This document shows, in pieces, positions 18,385 to 26,114 of a DNA stretch of 26,114 nucleotides. A program made the position numbers and the translations under genes. Location of the stretch: positions 864,462-890,575 of the forward strand of contig BFEA01000586.1 of assembly GCA_003427395.1 (NCBI GenBank), in the 5' to 3' direction. Below the pieces are notes generated by a model. It had not been told where the DNA came from, made no database searches, and saw only the letters and a program-made list of their open reading frames with translations. This DNA is from Chara braunii (Eukaryota; Streptophyta; Charophyceae; Charales; Characeae). Position 1 is the stretch's first letter. Every line of letters starts with the position of its first letter.

Positions 18385-19675
18385 ATCGTCAACTCCACCC
18401 TCATCAGTTAGGCAAACACTATCTGCACTACAACTCCCTGCTGGAGTCCTACCACAGCATATGTTTGACCGACACCTAATTTTCTAAAAATAATTGTGTC
18501 CGGCAGGGAGTTGTGGCAGCCTACAAACATTCACAAAAGACTGTCAACATAGTTTTAGTTCTATCCTGATTAGTTCACTTATAGAAGCTTTGCACAGAAC
18601 TGGCTATGGTAGTATACAACAGTCCTATACTAAACTGTCTGTGAGGTATTAGCAGTCTGTTAACCAACTAATCAACAATAAAACTAAAATATGTTGCAGA
18701 TGTATGAACAGTGGGTATGGTTGTGTTTTCAGTTAAGCACCAATTAGAACCTTTCCTCCCCTCAATCCAACATACCGAAAAGCATCTGTGAGCAGCAGTG
18801 TCTTCGTGTGTAATGTCGGCCCACCCCTGTGCCCCAAGTCATTGCCAAGCAAGCCAGCGCATCCACTCTTATTTACCCTCGTACGGAACGAGCCTTACTA
18901 CCCGGATTGATCTGGATGATCAGGAGGGATTTAAGGAGAGCCCCCATCTCCTCAGGAATTATTTAACGTCGCAGTCAGGACGACGATCAAAGGCAGTATC
19001 AACACCGAGTCCCCGTCCAGAAGTATTTATAGACGGTCTGGTAAGCGTCTCTTATGGGCTGGCACACCCGGCACGATTTCTATAGCGCAGCAAAGTGCCA
19101 AAATGGACAAGCAGCCATCGCATGCGTGACCCACTCCCATTGGGTTGGCATGGTGACCGTGACCCAAGTGCTTCGACCAGGGCCCATCGGAGGCACCGCC
19201 CTTTCTCCTTCCAGATGCTTCCGGGAAGATTGTCGTCTCTCAAGGTAGCGCACACACGACACCTCACCAAAAGAGAGGACTCTCAAGTTGGACTCACTTC
19301 CTCGTGGTAAGAAGAGATTGAGAGAGTAGATAAGGTAAGGGAACAACGTACCTGGAGATAGCTGCCCCCAACCACAGATTTCTCACCAATTGAGCTGAGT
19401 GTGCATTTGATGACCGGTCGTAGCCTCGGTACCACCCACAACGCAATGCAGTGCCACCTCAGCTTAATGCCACATCAGCATGCTCTCATCACCAATCATA
19501 CATTCCGCAGTGACCACGGCTACCCATGCCGTATAGCCTTCCGGCGCACACCTCTCTACCCAGGTCGTGCGCCTATTGTTGGCCTGACGTCACAAGAACC
19601 AACTGCGAAGAAGCATCATCAACGCACCAAGTCTGTATAACGCCAGCGCACCAAGGTAAGTGGCGAATCGAACCA
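18385..19675 (-). other. Leader of Gypsy-2
   Basis: About 1.3 kb without a convincing ORF. It contains the block shared with Gypsy-1 (18908-18985) and a TATA-like CTATAAATACTTC on minus (near 19023-19036). Splice-donor-like AAGGTAAG lies on plus at 19653. Confidence 0.6.
18908..18985 (-). repeat. Leader block shared by Gypsy-1 and Gypsy-2 (copy 2)
   Basis: Matches 6001-6070 (see that entry); TGATCTGGA, ATTTAAGGAGA, TTTAACGTCGCAG and CAGGACGACG are common to both on the plus strand. Confidence 0.7.
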
Positions 19676-19687
19676 GCTCCGATACCA
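19676..19687 (-). promoter_or_regulatory. Primer binding site of Gypsy-2
   Basis: The minus strand reads TGGTATCGGAGC, the same 12-mer as Gypsy-1, with three bases (AAA) before a TGCAA that would be the LTR border at 19691. Confidence 0.8.
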
Positions 19688-19690
19688 AAA

Positions 19691-20770
19691 TGCAAGGAAC
19701 ATGAATGTGGACGAAGCACAGAAATCCAGATTGCAAAATCACACTGAAGTCCAAGTAGTCAAAGCAAGAGCAAATAGCACAATGGANCCGAGTAACCATC
19801 CATTTGAGAACGATACAGAAGAATCGTGAGTCAATGTCCAAGCCCAATCGGGCAACACCAACAGCATAACCCAATGTAGCTCTCTCTCTTGAATGGCGCC
19901 NGGCGCCCTACCTACTCTACAGCCTATCACTACAACTACAGCATGAAAGCAACCAGACAACTTGACGACCAGCGAGTGATGATGTCAACACCAATGCCGA
20001 CCTCCTCTCCACCAGGTACGTCTCTCTCTTCACCCTCACTCTCCCTTGTTATCCCACACAGCGCCCTTCACCTCCGAAGAACCACCTTCGCCCTCCACCT
20101 CCTTCTGCGCCCACAGCCAGCCCGGCTATGGCCGCCAGTGCCCTGCGCCCAGGCTGCGCTCTACCGCTTAGCGCCAGCCTGCCTTCCTCAGCCTAGCGCA
20201 GTGCAGGCACACTCGCAATGCAGCAGCGTGCCGGCCTTGCTCGCAATGGCCAAGATCCCTGCCGGCTCGCCCTCTCTGCCTATATGCCAGTGTTGCGTGT
20301 GGGCGGCCTCCCTTGAGCCTGCGCCTGGGCCCCAGTACCTGTACCCAGGCCCAATGCGGTTGGGGCCCATGCAGTACATTTGTGCCTCTTTCATCCAGGC
20401 CTGAGTCCAGATTCAGATAGTGGACTGGTATTCGATTTGCATTTTTGGCCTCTATTTCCAGTATGCAATGTCGGCCTCACGTTTATGTGCCCAGGGCCTA
20501 ACCAACTGAGATGGGCCCTGGTCCTTCTGCAATTTGCAGAGATTCGGTACTCGGTGCACTCCAACCAACTGGCGTGCGGCAACTGTATGGACCCCACTTC
20601 GTGAAATGTTTGAACAGAGGGCTCTCGTTGATTTGCTGGCCCGCCTTCACTTAGGGCGGGCACGATGCTTGCTGGGGGCCTTGGCCCAGAACATGTACAC
20701 CATGGCAAGGCCCCTTTGAGGGCTCAATCCTCACATTTGATTCCTTTGCTCTTTTATTTCAGCTGTTTCA
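19691..20770 (-). repeat. Putative 5' LTR of Gypsy-2, right limit uncertain
   Basis: The left border is set by the PBS; the plus strand starts TGCAAGG, like the TGCAATC border of the Gypsy-1 LTR. No second copy exists here to fix the right border; the TTTCA at 20766-20770 is one candidate. Ns at 19787 and 19901. The 20300-20720 part is rich in GGCCC units and could belong to another insertion. Confidence 0.4.
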
Positions 20771-20835
20771 TTTTTGGTCTGCAGAGGCCTTTGCTACAGG
20801 GGAGGGGCTCCACCTCATGAAGAAGGATTGGAGAC

Positions 20836-20935
20836 CTGCCGTCTTCACCCGAATAAAACGCCCGGTCATTATAGCTGTATCTGGACTGAATGGTGCACCG
20901 GATGACAGGGCGTTTTATTCGGGTGAAGACAGTAG
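20836..20935. mobile_element. Fold-back MITE family F1, copy 2
   Basis: The arms GTCTTCACCCGAATAAAACG (20841) and its complement (to about 20930) are near perfect over about 28 bp. The centre contains GTCATTATAGCTGTATCTGG, the family core. Second half shortened. About 100 bp in total. Confidence 0.85.
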
Positions 20936-21026
20936 CTGCCCATGAATCTGGAACCCCATTACCTTGTGTATATTGCCTAGGGCACTGGGCCCTAATATGA
21001 TTTCGGAGTTAAAAAAAGAAAAAAAG

Positions 21027-21146
21027 AATTTGAAAGATAATGGAAGATTTGTGGACTACGTCTTCATTTACGTGTCAGACTCCTTTTTTTAAATTTATTT
21101 AACTATGCTATATTCTTCTGTCAAATCTTTCATCATCTTTCAAATT
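21027..21146. repeat. 25 bp inverted repeat
   Basis: AATTTGAAAGATAATGG... (21027-21051) pairs with 21122-21146 at 23 of 25 positions, spaced 70 bp. A (CTAC)n run follows at 21166-21188. Confidence 0.75.
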
Positions 21147-21282
21147 ATTTCAATTCACCTTCACTACCTACCTACCTACCTACCTACCACTACTCCTAAG
21201 GCTTATACAGGGGACCCCTGCGAAGATAGCTTTGTTTTCTCCCTCCAGCCATCAGATTTATGTGTCTTATCCGTGCCCGCTA

Positions 21283-21456
21283 GTGTATTATTATTATTAA
21301 TTTATTTTTTTTTCCCCACCAGTATTTTGATAAGGGCAACAGCCTTCAAATGTGGTCTTTAAAGTGACCGGCCCCAAGTAAATTCACGTCCGGTTCATCT
21401 GGAATTGAACCTCGCTCTGTGTTTCAAATATTCATGTGTGTACCAAAGCTACATTC
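21283..21456 (-). mobile_element. tRNA-derived SINE, family S1, copy 2
   Basis: On minus: A-box-like TAGCTTTGGTACAC (near 21441-21453), B box GGTTCAATTCC (21401-21411), then CCAGATGAAC, GGGGCCGGTCA and a tail of A runs and AAT repeats (21283-21318). Same order as copy 1 at 9515. The 5' end abuts the fold-back element that carries chlI. Confidence 0.68.
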
Positions 21457-21780
21457 TTCACCCGAATAGAACGCCCAGTAATTATCTCTGTGTCTCTAGC
21501 CTGAAAATTGCCCCAAATACAGAAATAGACTACCAGTTAAGAATCAAAATATCTCAAATATGTGCCAAGCTTAATGTAGATGGACTAAGAGGTGACATTG
21601 TTACTAATCGTGCTTCTAAAGCATTAACAGCATTCAAAAATAGTCAACAAGTAACTCCTAAAGAAATTTTCACAGTAATTCCCTTGTGCTTAGGATATCG
21701 GCTTCGAAAAGATCCTTTAGAATCAATTGTTTATGGACTAGCTATAATGACTGGGCTTTCTACTCAGGTGAAGATGGCAG
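21449..21780. mobile_element. Fold-back MITE family F1, copy 3, carrying a chlI fragment
   Basis: The left arm (21449-21522: ATTCTTCACCCGAATAGAAC, CCCAGTAATTAT, CAAATACAG) and right arm (21742-21780: CTATAATGACTGGGC, CAGGTGAAGATGG) are inverted copies of each other and of the other F1 elements. In copy 5 the centre runs AAATACAGCTATAATGAC; here AAATACAG and CTATAATGAC are separated by about 219 bp of foreign, A/T-rich DNA. No transposase. The simplest reading is capture of host DNA in the centre of a fold-back element. Confidence 0.8.
21525..21728 (+). pseudogene. chlI: Fragment of magnesium chelatase subunit ChlI
   Basis: 68 codons without a stop match the C-terminal part of ChlI, the AAA+ ATPase of Mg-chelatase (Mg insertion into protoporphyrin IX in the plastid). 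Diagnostic stretches are LRIKISQICAKLNVDGLRG, DIVTNRASKAL, VTPKEIFTVIPLCL and RLRKDPLESI. The Walker motifs and N-terminal AAA+ core are absent, so it cannot work. About 55 of 68 third positions are A or T, unlike a GC-richer nuclear gene, which suggests a plastid chlI source (several algal plastid genomes encode chlI). Expected CLRHRLRKD reads CLGYRLRKD. It lies exactly inside the palindromic core of a fold-back MITE. Confidence 0.88.
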
Positions 21781-22258
21781 ACCAGGTGGTGTCAATCTTT
21801 TGTGTATCTTTTCTATTCCTTTTTTTTTATTTTTACTTTCTTAAGGCTAATTCTATTAGGGATAATTTGCGAAATACCCCTATAAGTTGAGATATATGCC
21901 CAAATGCCCTTAAAAGATGTGGGTAGAGCGGAATGCCCTTTTGGGCCTAATTCTTTGTGTTTTGCCCCTGTCAGGCCTGTGTGCAAATTTGCAATGTGGA
22001 CCACGTCGCTGGCGCCTGGGCCTGCACACTGTTTTACCTGGTTTGCCCTCCATACCGGGTGGGCGACTTTGCCCAATACCGAGGCCCATAGGCGCAGCAG
22101 TTTGCCTCTCTGATTCAAACTTTCAAAGTCGTTCCAAGTGTCACGCTGTGTTCTGCAGCTTCACCCTGGTAAGCTTGCCCCAACTCCTCCTTCCCCCCCA
22201 TTCCTCCAAGTTCACCTCCTTTGCCATTTTCGACATCCTTCTGCCAGCCACTCCTTCA

Positions 22259-22361
<103 letters not shown>

Positions 22362-22383
22362 CGCAACTGGTAAAACAACAGTG

Positions 22384-22480
22384 CCTTCCCCCCCAATAGA
22401 ATTCACATCCATTATCTGTGTACCTAGACAGAAAGCTTCTCCGAAAAATTACAGCCATAATGGTCGGGCCTTCTCTTCAA
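22384..22480. mobile_element. Fold-back MITE family F1, copy 4 (diverged)
   Basis: The core CCATTATCTGTGTACCTAGA and the complementary ATTACAGCCATAATGG match the family. The outer left arm CCTTCCCCCCCAATAGAATT is like copy 5. The right outer arm is degraded. Confidence 0.6.
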
Positions 22481-22653
22481 CACGCGGTTTTTTTGGAGGC
22501 AAAGTCCAGGGGGCGAAACACAAAGATGACCTGGGCCGGTAGGGGCAAAACGAAAATAAATAAGGCCTGGGAAAAGTTGGCAAGTACGGGGACATTTTGC
22601 AAAGATGGCGGGTCCAACCTACGCCAGGGGCATTTTGCAGAACCTTTTTGACT

Positions 22654-22778
22654 GGGGGCATACTCACACTAGCATTGTCCCGGATGTATATGATGGCTTT
22701 TCTGGCCTGGCCTGAATGCATATGACTGCTATTACGTCCAAAGAGAAGTGGAAAACGTCCTGGTGTGAGTATGCCCTG
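22654..22778. mobile_element. Small TIR element H, copy 1 (hAT-like ends)
   Basis: TIRs are GGGCATACTCACACTAG and its near-perfect complement CTGGTGTGAGTATGCCC. The outer end reads CAGGGC on the right, as hAT elements often do. No clear 8 bp duplication. A second copy is at 23502-23625. Confidence 0.72.
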
Positions 22779-22869
22779 AAACTGGAAGAAGAAAAGACAA
22801 ATTTCTGAGTCTGTTCCTTCCAGACATGGGCTAAAATTGGAATCGTCAAAAGGCCTGAAGGGCCGTCCT

Positions 22870-23172
22870 GTCCAGATTTGACAAGTAATTGAATTGGTTG
22901 GGCTTAAAAGTCCTCGTGTGAACACAACATCCGGCGTGTAGCAAGTTGTCCCAGTTTTCCCCGATGCAGGAAAAAGAAAAGAAAACAAAAAAAGAGTCCA
23001 TGGATACAGAACTCGAGATTTGGGAGAAGACATTTAATTTAGTTGGGTCACCCTGGGTCATCCCCTGAGGCCGCAGCCAATTATGTGGGGGACGCCGGGC
23101 ATGATTCTCAGCTTGTAATGATTTCTCTTGTTCTCCCAAAAAAAAAAAAAAAAAAAAAAAAGTCCAGATTTG
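22870..23172 (+). mobile_element. Poly(A) retroposon with 11 bp target duplication
   Basis: GTCCAGATTTG occurs at 22870-22880 and 23162-23172. Between them is a body of about 258 bp ending in an A tract (23139-23161). A direct repeat plus terminal poly(A) is the signature of LINE-mediated retroposition. I do not recognise the body (no A/B boxes, no coding motif), so the source RNA is unknown. Confidence 0.8.
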
Positions 23173-23501
23173 TACACCTGTGTTTTTTGGAAGCATTGAA
23201 GTAAATGTCAAATAAAGCACTCATGTCTGACTCTCCTTTGTTTGAGGGAAGGAAGAAAAAAGCCAGGATGTCATTAGAAGACTCCTCCCACCTCTCCTGT
23301 GAGTGTGTGGTCCGTAGAGGGTTTTGGGATTGGTTAGGCAGACTATGGTTTCAACTTTGCAGCGTACAGAGTCTTCACCTTTTGTTTAAACGAAATGGTC
23401 CTATTTGGTGACCAATCCGATTCTTTGACAGCAAACATAGCAAATAAATTTCGTATTATGGCTTTCTGGGTGCTCTTGCTAGCTCACAGAGACCGTAGAT
23501 T

Positions 23502-23625
23502 CAGGGCATACTCACACTAGCGCTTTTTTACCTTTTTTTGCACGTATTTGCGGCCAGATGCATATAAGTCAGGCCGTAAATGCGGTCACATTCATTTAAG
23601 ATAGTGGTAGTGTGAGTACGCCCTC
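23502..23625. mobile_element. Small TIR element H, copy 2 (hAT-like ends)
   Basis: It opens CAGGGCATACTCACACTAGC and closes TAGTGTGAGTACGCCCT. The interior shares ATGCATAT with copy 1. About 124 bp, non-coding. Confidence 0.75.
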
Positions 23626-24265
23626 AAAAACCTTTTTTGGTCTCGTCTCTTCTCTCCGTAACACATTCAAATTGGCCGTTAGGAGCTAAAGCCAGAAATA
23701 TGTTTCGCTCAATCGCCAGCTGCTCTCGTAAAAATAAAAAAAAAAAAAAAAAAAAAAAATCTCCAGCCGCTCGGGATTTATTGCTCAGGAACTGGGCTTC
23801 TGAGTTCCAGTGGATCCGTTTCTCTGAAAGTTGTTTTGTTTAAAAAAAAACAAAGTAAAAAAAAAAAGAAAAAATTGTTTCTCTGAGAATAAATTACTGG
23901 TCATTACTCGCCACCCGTGGGATGAGAGGTGGCAGACTTCGGTCTTTCTCAGGATCCGGCGGCTGCTCTATTGTGATCAATGCTTATTCATTTCATTATT
24001 GGAAGGGACGCTGGACCCGGTTTTCAGCAGGTGCAGCTCCCCACCAATGGAACGCAGAGTATTTCTCAAGCGAAAAAAAAAGAAAAAAAGAAAAAAGAAG
24101 AAAAAGAAGAAGAAGAAGAAGCAGAGAACCACGTAATTTTTTTCACGTTTTTTTTTTTTTTCCACGTATTTTTTTTTTTAATAAAAACCGGGAATTGGCC
24201 ACCCTCACAAAAATATTGTGCGGCCTTCCTGAGAGAACCACCAATAATCCGCCAGCAATCCACAA
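23626..24265. other. Intergenic with A/T tracts
   Basis: No gene seen. A tracts at 23735-23759 and 23842-23875, an A/G-rich (AAG)n-like run at 24070-24125 and T tracts at 24137-24180. Confidence 0.75.
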
Positions 24266-24410
24266 CTACAAGCCTTGTCTTCCTAAACGGAACATCGAAT
24301 ACAATTCAACAACGCCTATACAACAGTCTTCTACAGGGTGAGAGAAAGAAGATTAGCATTGCCCCTGCGCAAGGATGACACGTATAAATACTAAATAGAG
24401 AAATGGTCCT
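24266..24410 (+). pseudogene. U6 snRNA-derived sequence (retropseudogene)
   Basis: The 3' two thirds match U6 snRNA clearly: AGAAGATTAGCATTGCCCCT, GCGCAAGGATGACACG and GAGAAATGGTCCT (24346-24410). Changes: the ACAGAGA box is interrupted (ACAGGGTGAGAGAAAG, 24332-24347) and an extra ACTAAATA-type segment sits before GAGAAATGG. The 5' part (ACGGAACATCGAATACAATT, from about 24277) may be a diverged U6 5' end. No plant USE or TATA was seen upstream. A-rich DNA and a 20 nt A tract (24464-24483) follow, suggesting a reverse-transcribed or chimeric copy. Confidence 0.8.
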
Positions 24411-24499
24411 AAAAAAAAGGGAAAAAAAGCATTGGACGCTGCGCCACGATGGCAAGCATAGGGAAAAAAAAAAAAAAAAAAAATGCAAAGACTGGGGGC

Positions 24500-24608
24500 C
24501 TACCTTCTTCCCCCGAATACAACGTACAGTCATCATGCTGTATCTAGACATAAAGATGCGTCAAATACAGCTATAATGACGGTCCGTTGTATTGGGGGAA
24601 GAAGGTCG
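24500..24608. mobile_element. Fold-back MITE family F1, copy 5 (best preserved)
   Basis: The arms CTACCTTCTTCCCCCGAATA (24500) and its complement to 24608 run into the core (GTCATCATGCTGTATCTAGA against CAAATACAGCTATAATGAC). It is nearly a single 45-50 bp hairpin. Confidence 0.85.
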
Positions 24609-24765
24609 TGGCACACCATCGGCCATAATTGACGGCCAACAACATATTGAATGCATCAGGACAGGTTGGCTGTTGGGATTCATTCGCAAGTCTGGCTATG
24701 GCCAGTAGTGCAACCAGGCCCAGAAAGGAAAATGGAGCGGGACTGACCTGGTGGTGCTCGTACCA

Positions 24766-25780
24766 CCCCAGGAGCATGGTCCCACTAGCAACGGGATAGG
24801 ATAGAAACGAGTGTGTGTGGCATATTAGTGACCCAAATCCTGGCGTGCAGTACTCGTGATCCCTACCCGAAAAAGTAAGGAGATCTTTGTTCCTCTCCTC
24901 TGCTTAACACTGGGCATGCCCGTGGAAAGAAAGCTTCCCGCCAAAATCTTTTCAATCGGTTGGGGGTATGGCCAACCCCAAAAGAAGGTGGGGTCGGCCA
25001 TAGGCCCACTGGATAGAAGATTTTCAGTATTTTCCTTACAGTTGTGCAATTATCTCATTGGGTGGAGCCCTCCTTCAATCACGGAGCATATGGAGGGTGT
25101 CAGGATCACTGCTTACAGAAGTGGATTTTGGGCCTCGCCACACCACACCCGACTTGGGAAACTTCTTGGAAATGCTCGCGGAAGTGAAAACCTGCTCGGG
25201 AGTGCCTTTCGCCACACTACACTCTCTAGCTGGCCGCGCTCAAATTCTGAAAATGACATTTGCCACATATGGACACGATCAGTGTGAAGCAGTCTGGCAG
25301 AAGTCGTTTGTCCCTTCCGGCTCCACTCCCGAATCTGGGATGAAATTCGGAGGAGGGAAGGAGGTCTCTCGAAAAAAAAGCTTTGCAGGCGGTGAGTTCG
25401 GGGAGTGCTCTCGGGACGCACATTCTGACAGCTCCCGAATTCAATCTGACAGCTTGAACTCGGGAGCTGGTGTGGCGATGCTGCACTCCCGAAAATGGCC
25501 AAGTAGGGAGTAGTGTGGCGAGGCCCTTTATTCCAGAAAATGTGGCCGTTACTTTGTTCACTGCTTGCAACCACCACCATCAGATCATTGGTGATCTGAT
25601 GGCTGGGAAGCACTCTGCCGTGATTTCCGGTGGGAGGTCTCTGTTTTTTTCTTTTTTTTGCGTTTCTCCTGTTTTCTCAGCCCAGAAATTCGTAATGAAC
25701 CTGTCAGCCCGCTGCCACTCAGTGTCACACTGGATCGGCCACACTCCTATCCTACTGCTAATGGGACCATGCTCCAGGGG
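24766..25780. mobile_element. Inverted-repeat element of about 1 kb (or two inverted SINE heads)
   Basis: CCCCAGGAGCATGGTCCCAC (24766) to about 24820 is inverted at 25737-25780 (GCTAATGGGACCATGCTCCA), with GGATAGGATAG and GTGTGG shared further in. It could be the TIRs of one DNA transposon, or two copies in opposite orientation of the S2-type motif also seen at 9870. No transposase. A smaller TIR element is nested inside. Confidence 0.55.
25130..25526. mobile_element. 397 bp TIR MITE with 3 bp TSD
   Basis: 28 bp TIRs (25130-25157 and 25499-25526) opening GGGCCTCGCCACAC, flanked by TTT on both sides. Subterminal repeats of CTCCCGAA/TTCGGGAG (25193, 25327, 25397, 25433, 25459, 25483) and CGCCACAC (25209, 25473) fill the interior. 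A GGGCC start and a 3 bp TSD would fit PIF/Harbinger-type MITEs. Not coding. Confidence 0.75.
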
Positions 25781-26018
25781 CAAGGTCCCACTTGTGCAAA
25801 TTAGGAGATTTCGGCCGTTGATCTTTGCTATCTACGGTCAGTATCTCTTAATTCCTGTTAGTGGGACCTAGCCCCAGGTTAGTGGCCGTATCGTTGTTGA
25901 AAAAAAAAAACAAAAATTTGAAACAAAAAAAATCGAGCGGGAATATCAGCCGTCCTGGATTTAATTTAGCTACAGGTTGGGGCCAGTCAGATCTATAATG
26001 ATAGCCTTCAGGCCGTCG

Positions 26019-26021
<3 letters not shown>
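25781..26021. other. Intergenic, no gene recognised
   Basis: Contains a further GTTAGTGGGACCTAGCCCCA motif (25858) of the S2/24766 type and A tracts near 25900-25930. Confidence 0.6.
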
Positions 26022-26058
<37 letters not shown>

Positions 26059-26079
26059 GTGTCATCCTTGTGACACGCA
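26022..26079 (-). repeat. Poly(A) of 35 nt (on minus) next to a hairpin with a U6-like motif
   Basis: The minus strand reads TGCGTGTCA, loop CAAGGA, TGACACGCA, then 35 A. The string AAGGATGACACGC is identical to U6 snRNA, and the 9 bp stem is perfect. It may be a SINE tail or a truncated U6-like retroposon. The source is not resolved. Confidence 0.5.
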
Positions 26080-26114
26080 TAAAGAAAAGAAAAATGCCTT
26101 TCTCGGCCTCTTTT

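Larger units (their letters stand above)
14270..19690 (-). mobile_element. Gypsy-2: 3'-truncated Ty3/gypsy element
   Basis: Reading right to left: PBS (19676-19687), leader of about 1.3 kb, gag, protease, RT, RNase H. The coding similarity stops abruptly just past the RNase H domain (after LLFLDKAG), with no integrase, chromodomain or 3' LTR. The gag is unrelated in detail to Gypsy-1 gag, so this is a separate lineage, though PBS and a leader block are shared. Catalytic sites are altered in protease and RT, and there are many stops. The 5' LTR would start at 19691 on the plus strand. Confidence 0.88.

Noticed and set aside
19018-19040. TATA-like box at 19023-19036 as the Gypsy-2 LTR promoter
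   Set aside because: It lies inside the leader, downstream of the PBS, so it is not in the LTR if the PBS call is right.
21525-21728. A working chlI gene
   Set aside because: Only 68 C-terminal-region codons are present; no Walker A/B region, no own start, and the flanks are transposon arms.
22449-23220. 194- and 124-codon minus-strand ORFs
   Set aside because: They cross three different small elements and an A tract; no domain was seen.

Overview
This looks like transposon-dense intergenic DNA from a large plant-type nuclear genome. No intact host gene is visible. The evidence is two chromodomain-class Ty3/gypsy elements, PBSs matching plant initiator tRNA-Met with one mismatch, a plant-like U6 snRNA relic, a captured chlI (Mg-chelatase) fragment, and many long microsatellites and A tracts. 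The gag proteins, with their Glu/Lys-rich coiled-coil and Ala-rich N-termini, resemble what I recall from charophyte algae such as Chara braunii. That species call is inference and cannot be tested here. Three isolated N bases (2538, 19787, 19901) point to a draft assembly.

Layout. 1-8206 is Gypsy-1 on the minus strand: 3' LTR cut by the window edge, broken pol and gag, a 1.4 kb leader with a W-box-like minisatellite, PBS and an 881 bp 5' LTR. 8207-10274 holds microsatellites, A/T tracts, one fold-back MITE and two tRNA-derived SINE-like copies. 10275-11317 is a Mutator-like non-autonomous element with a 9 bp target duplication. About 11740-14000 is a dead L1-type LINE on the plus strand, carrying an internal tandem duplication, a 35 bp-stem hairpin and a precisely inserted 296 bp MITE. 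14270 to roughly 20770 is Gypsy-2 on the minus strand, lacking integrase and 3' LTR. 20836-26114 is a mosaic of small elements: fold-back MITEs (one carrying the chlI fragment), a second modular-TIR element, hAT-like MITEs, a poly(A) retroposon with an 11 bp TSD, a U6 relic, and nested TIR elements.

None of the genes forms a host pathway. Both gypsy elements encode the usual gag, protease, RT, RNase H order. Gypsy-1 also has integrase and a chromodomain. Every reading frame is broken, so any mobility would need proteins supplied in trans. The most notable object is the fold-back element at 21449-21780: its palindromic core is interrupted by about 219 bp encoding part of ChlI, with plastid-like A/T-rich codon use. 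It looks like small-scale gene capture by a MITE family that has at least five members in this window.
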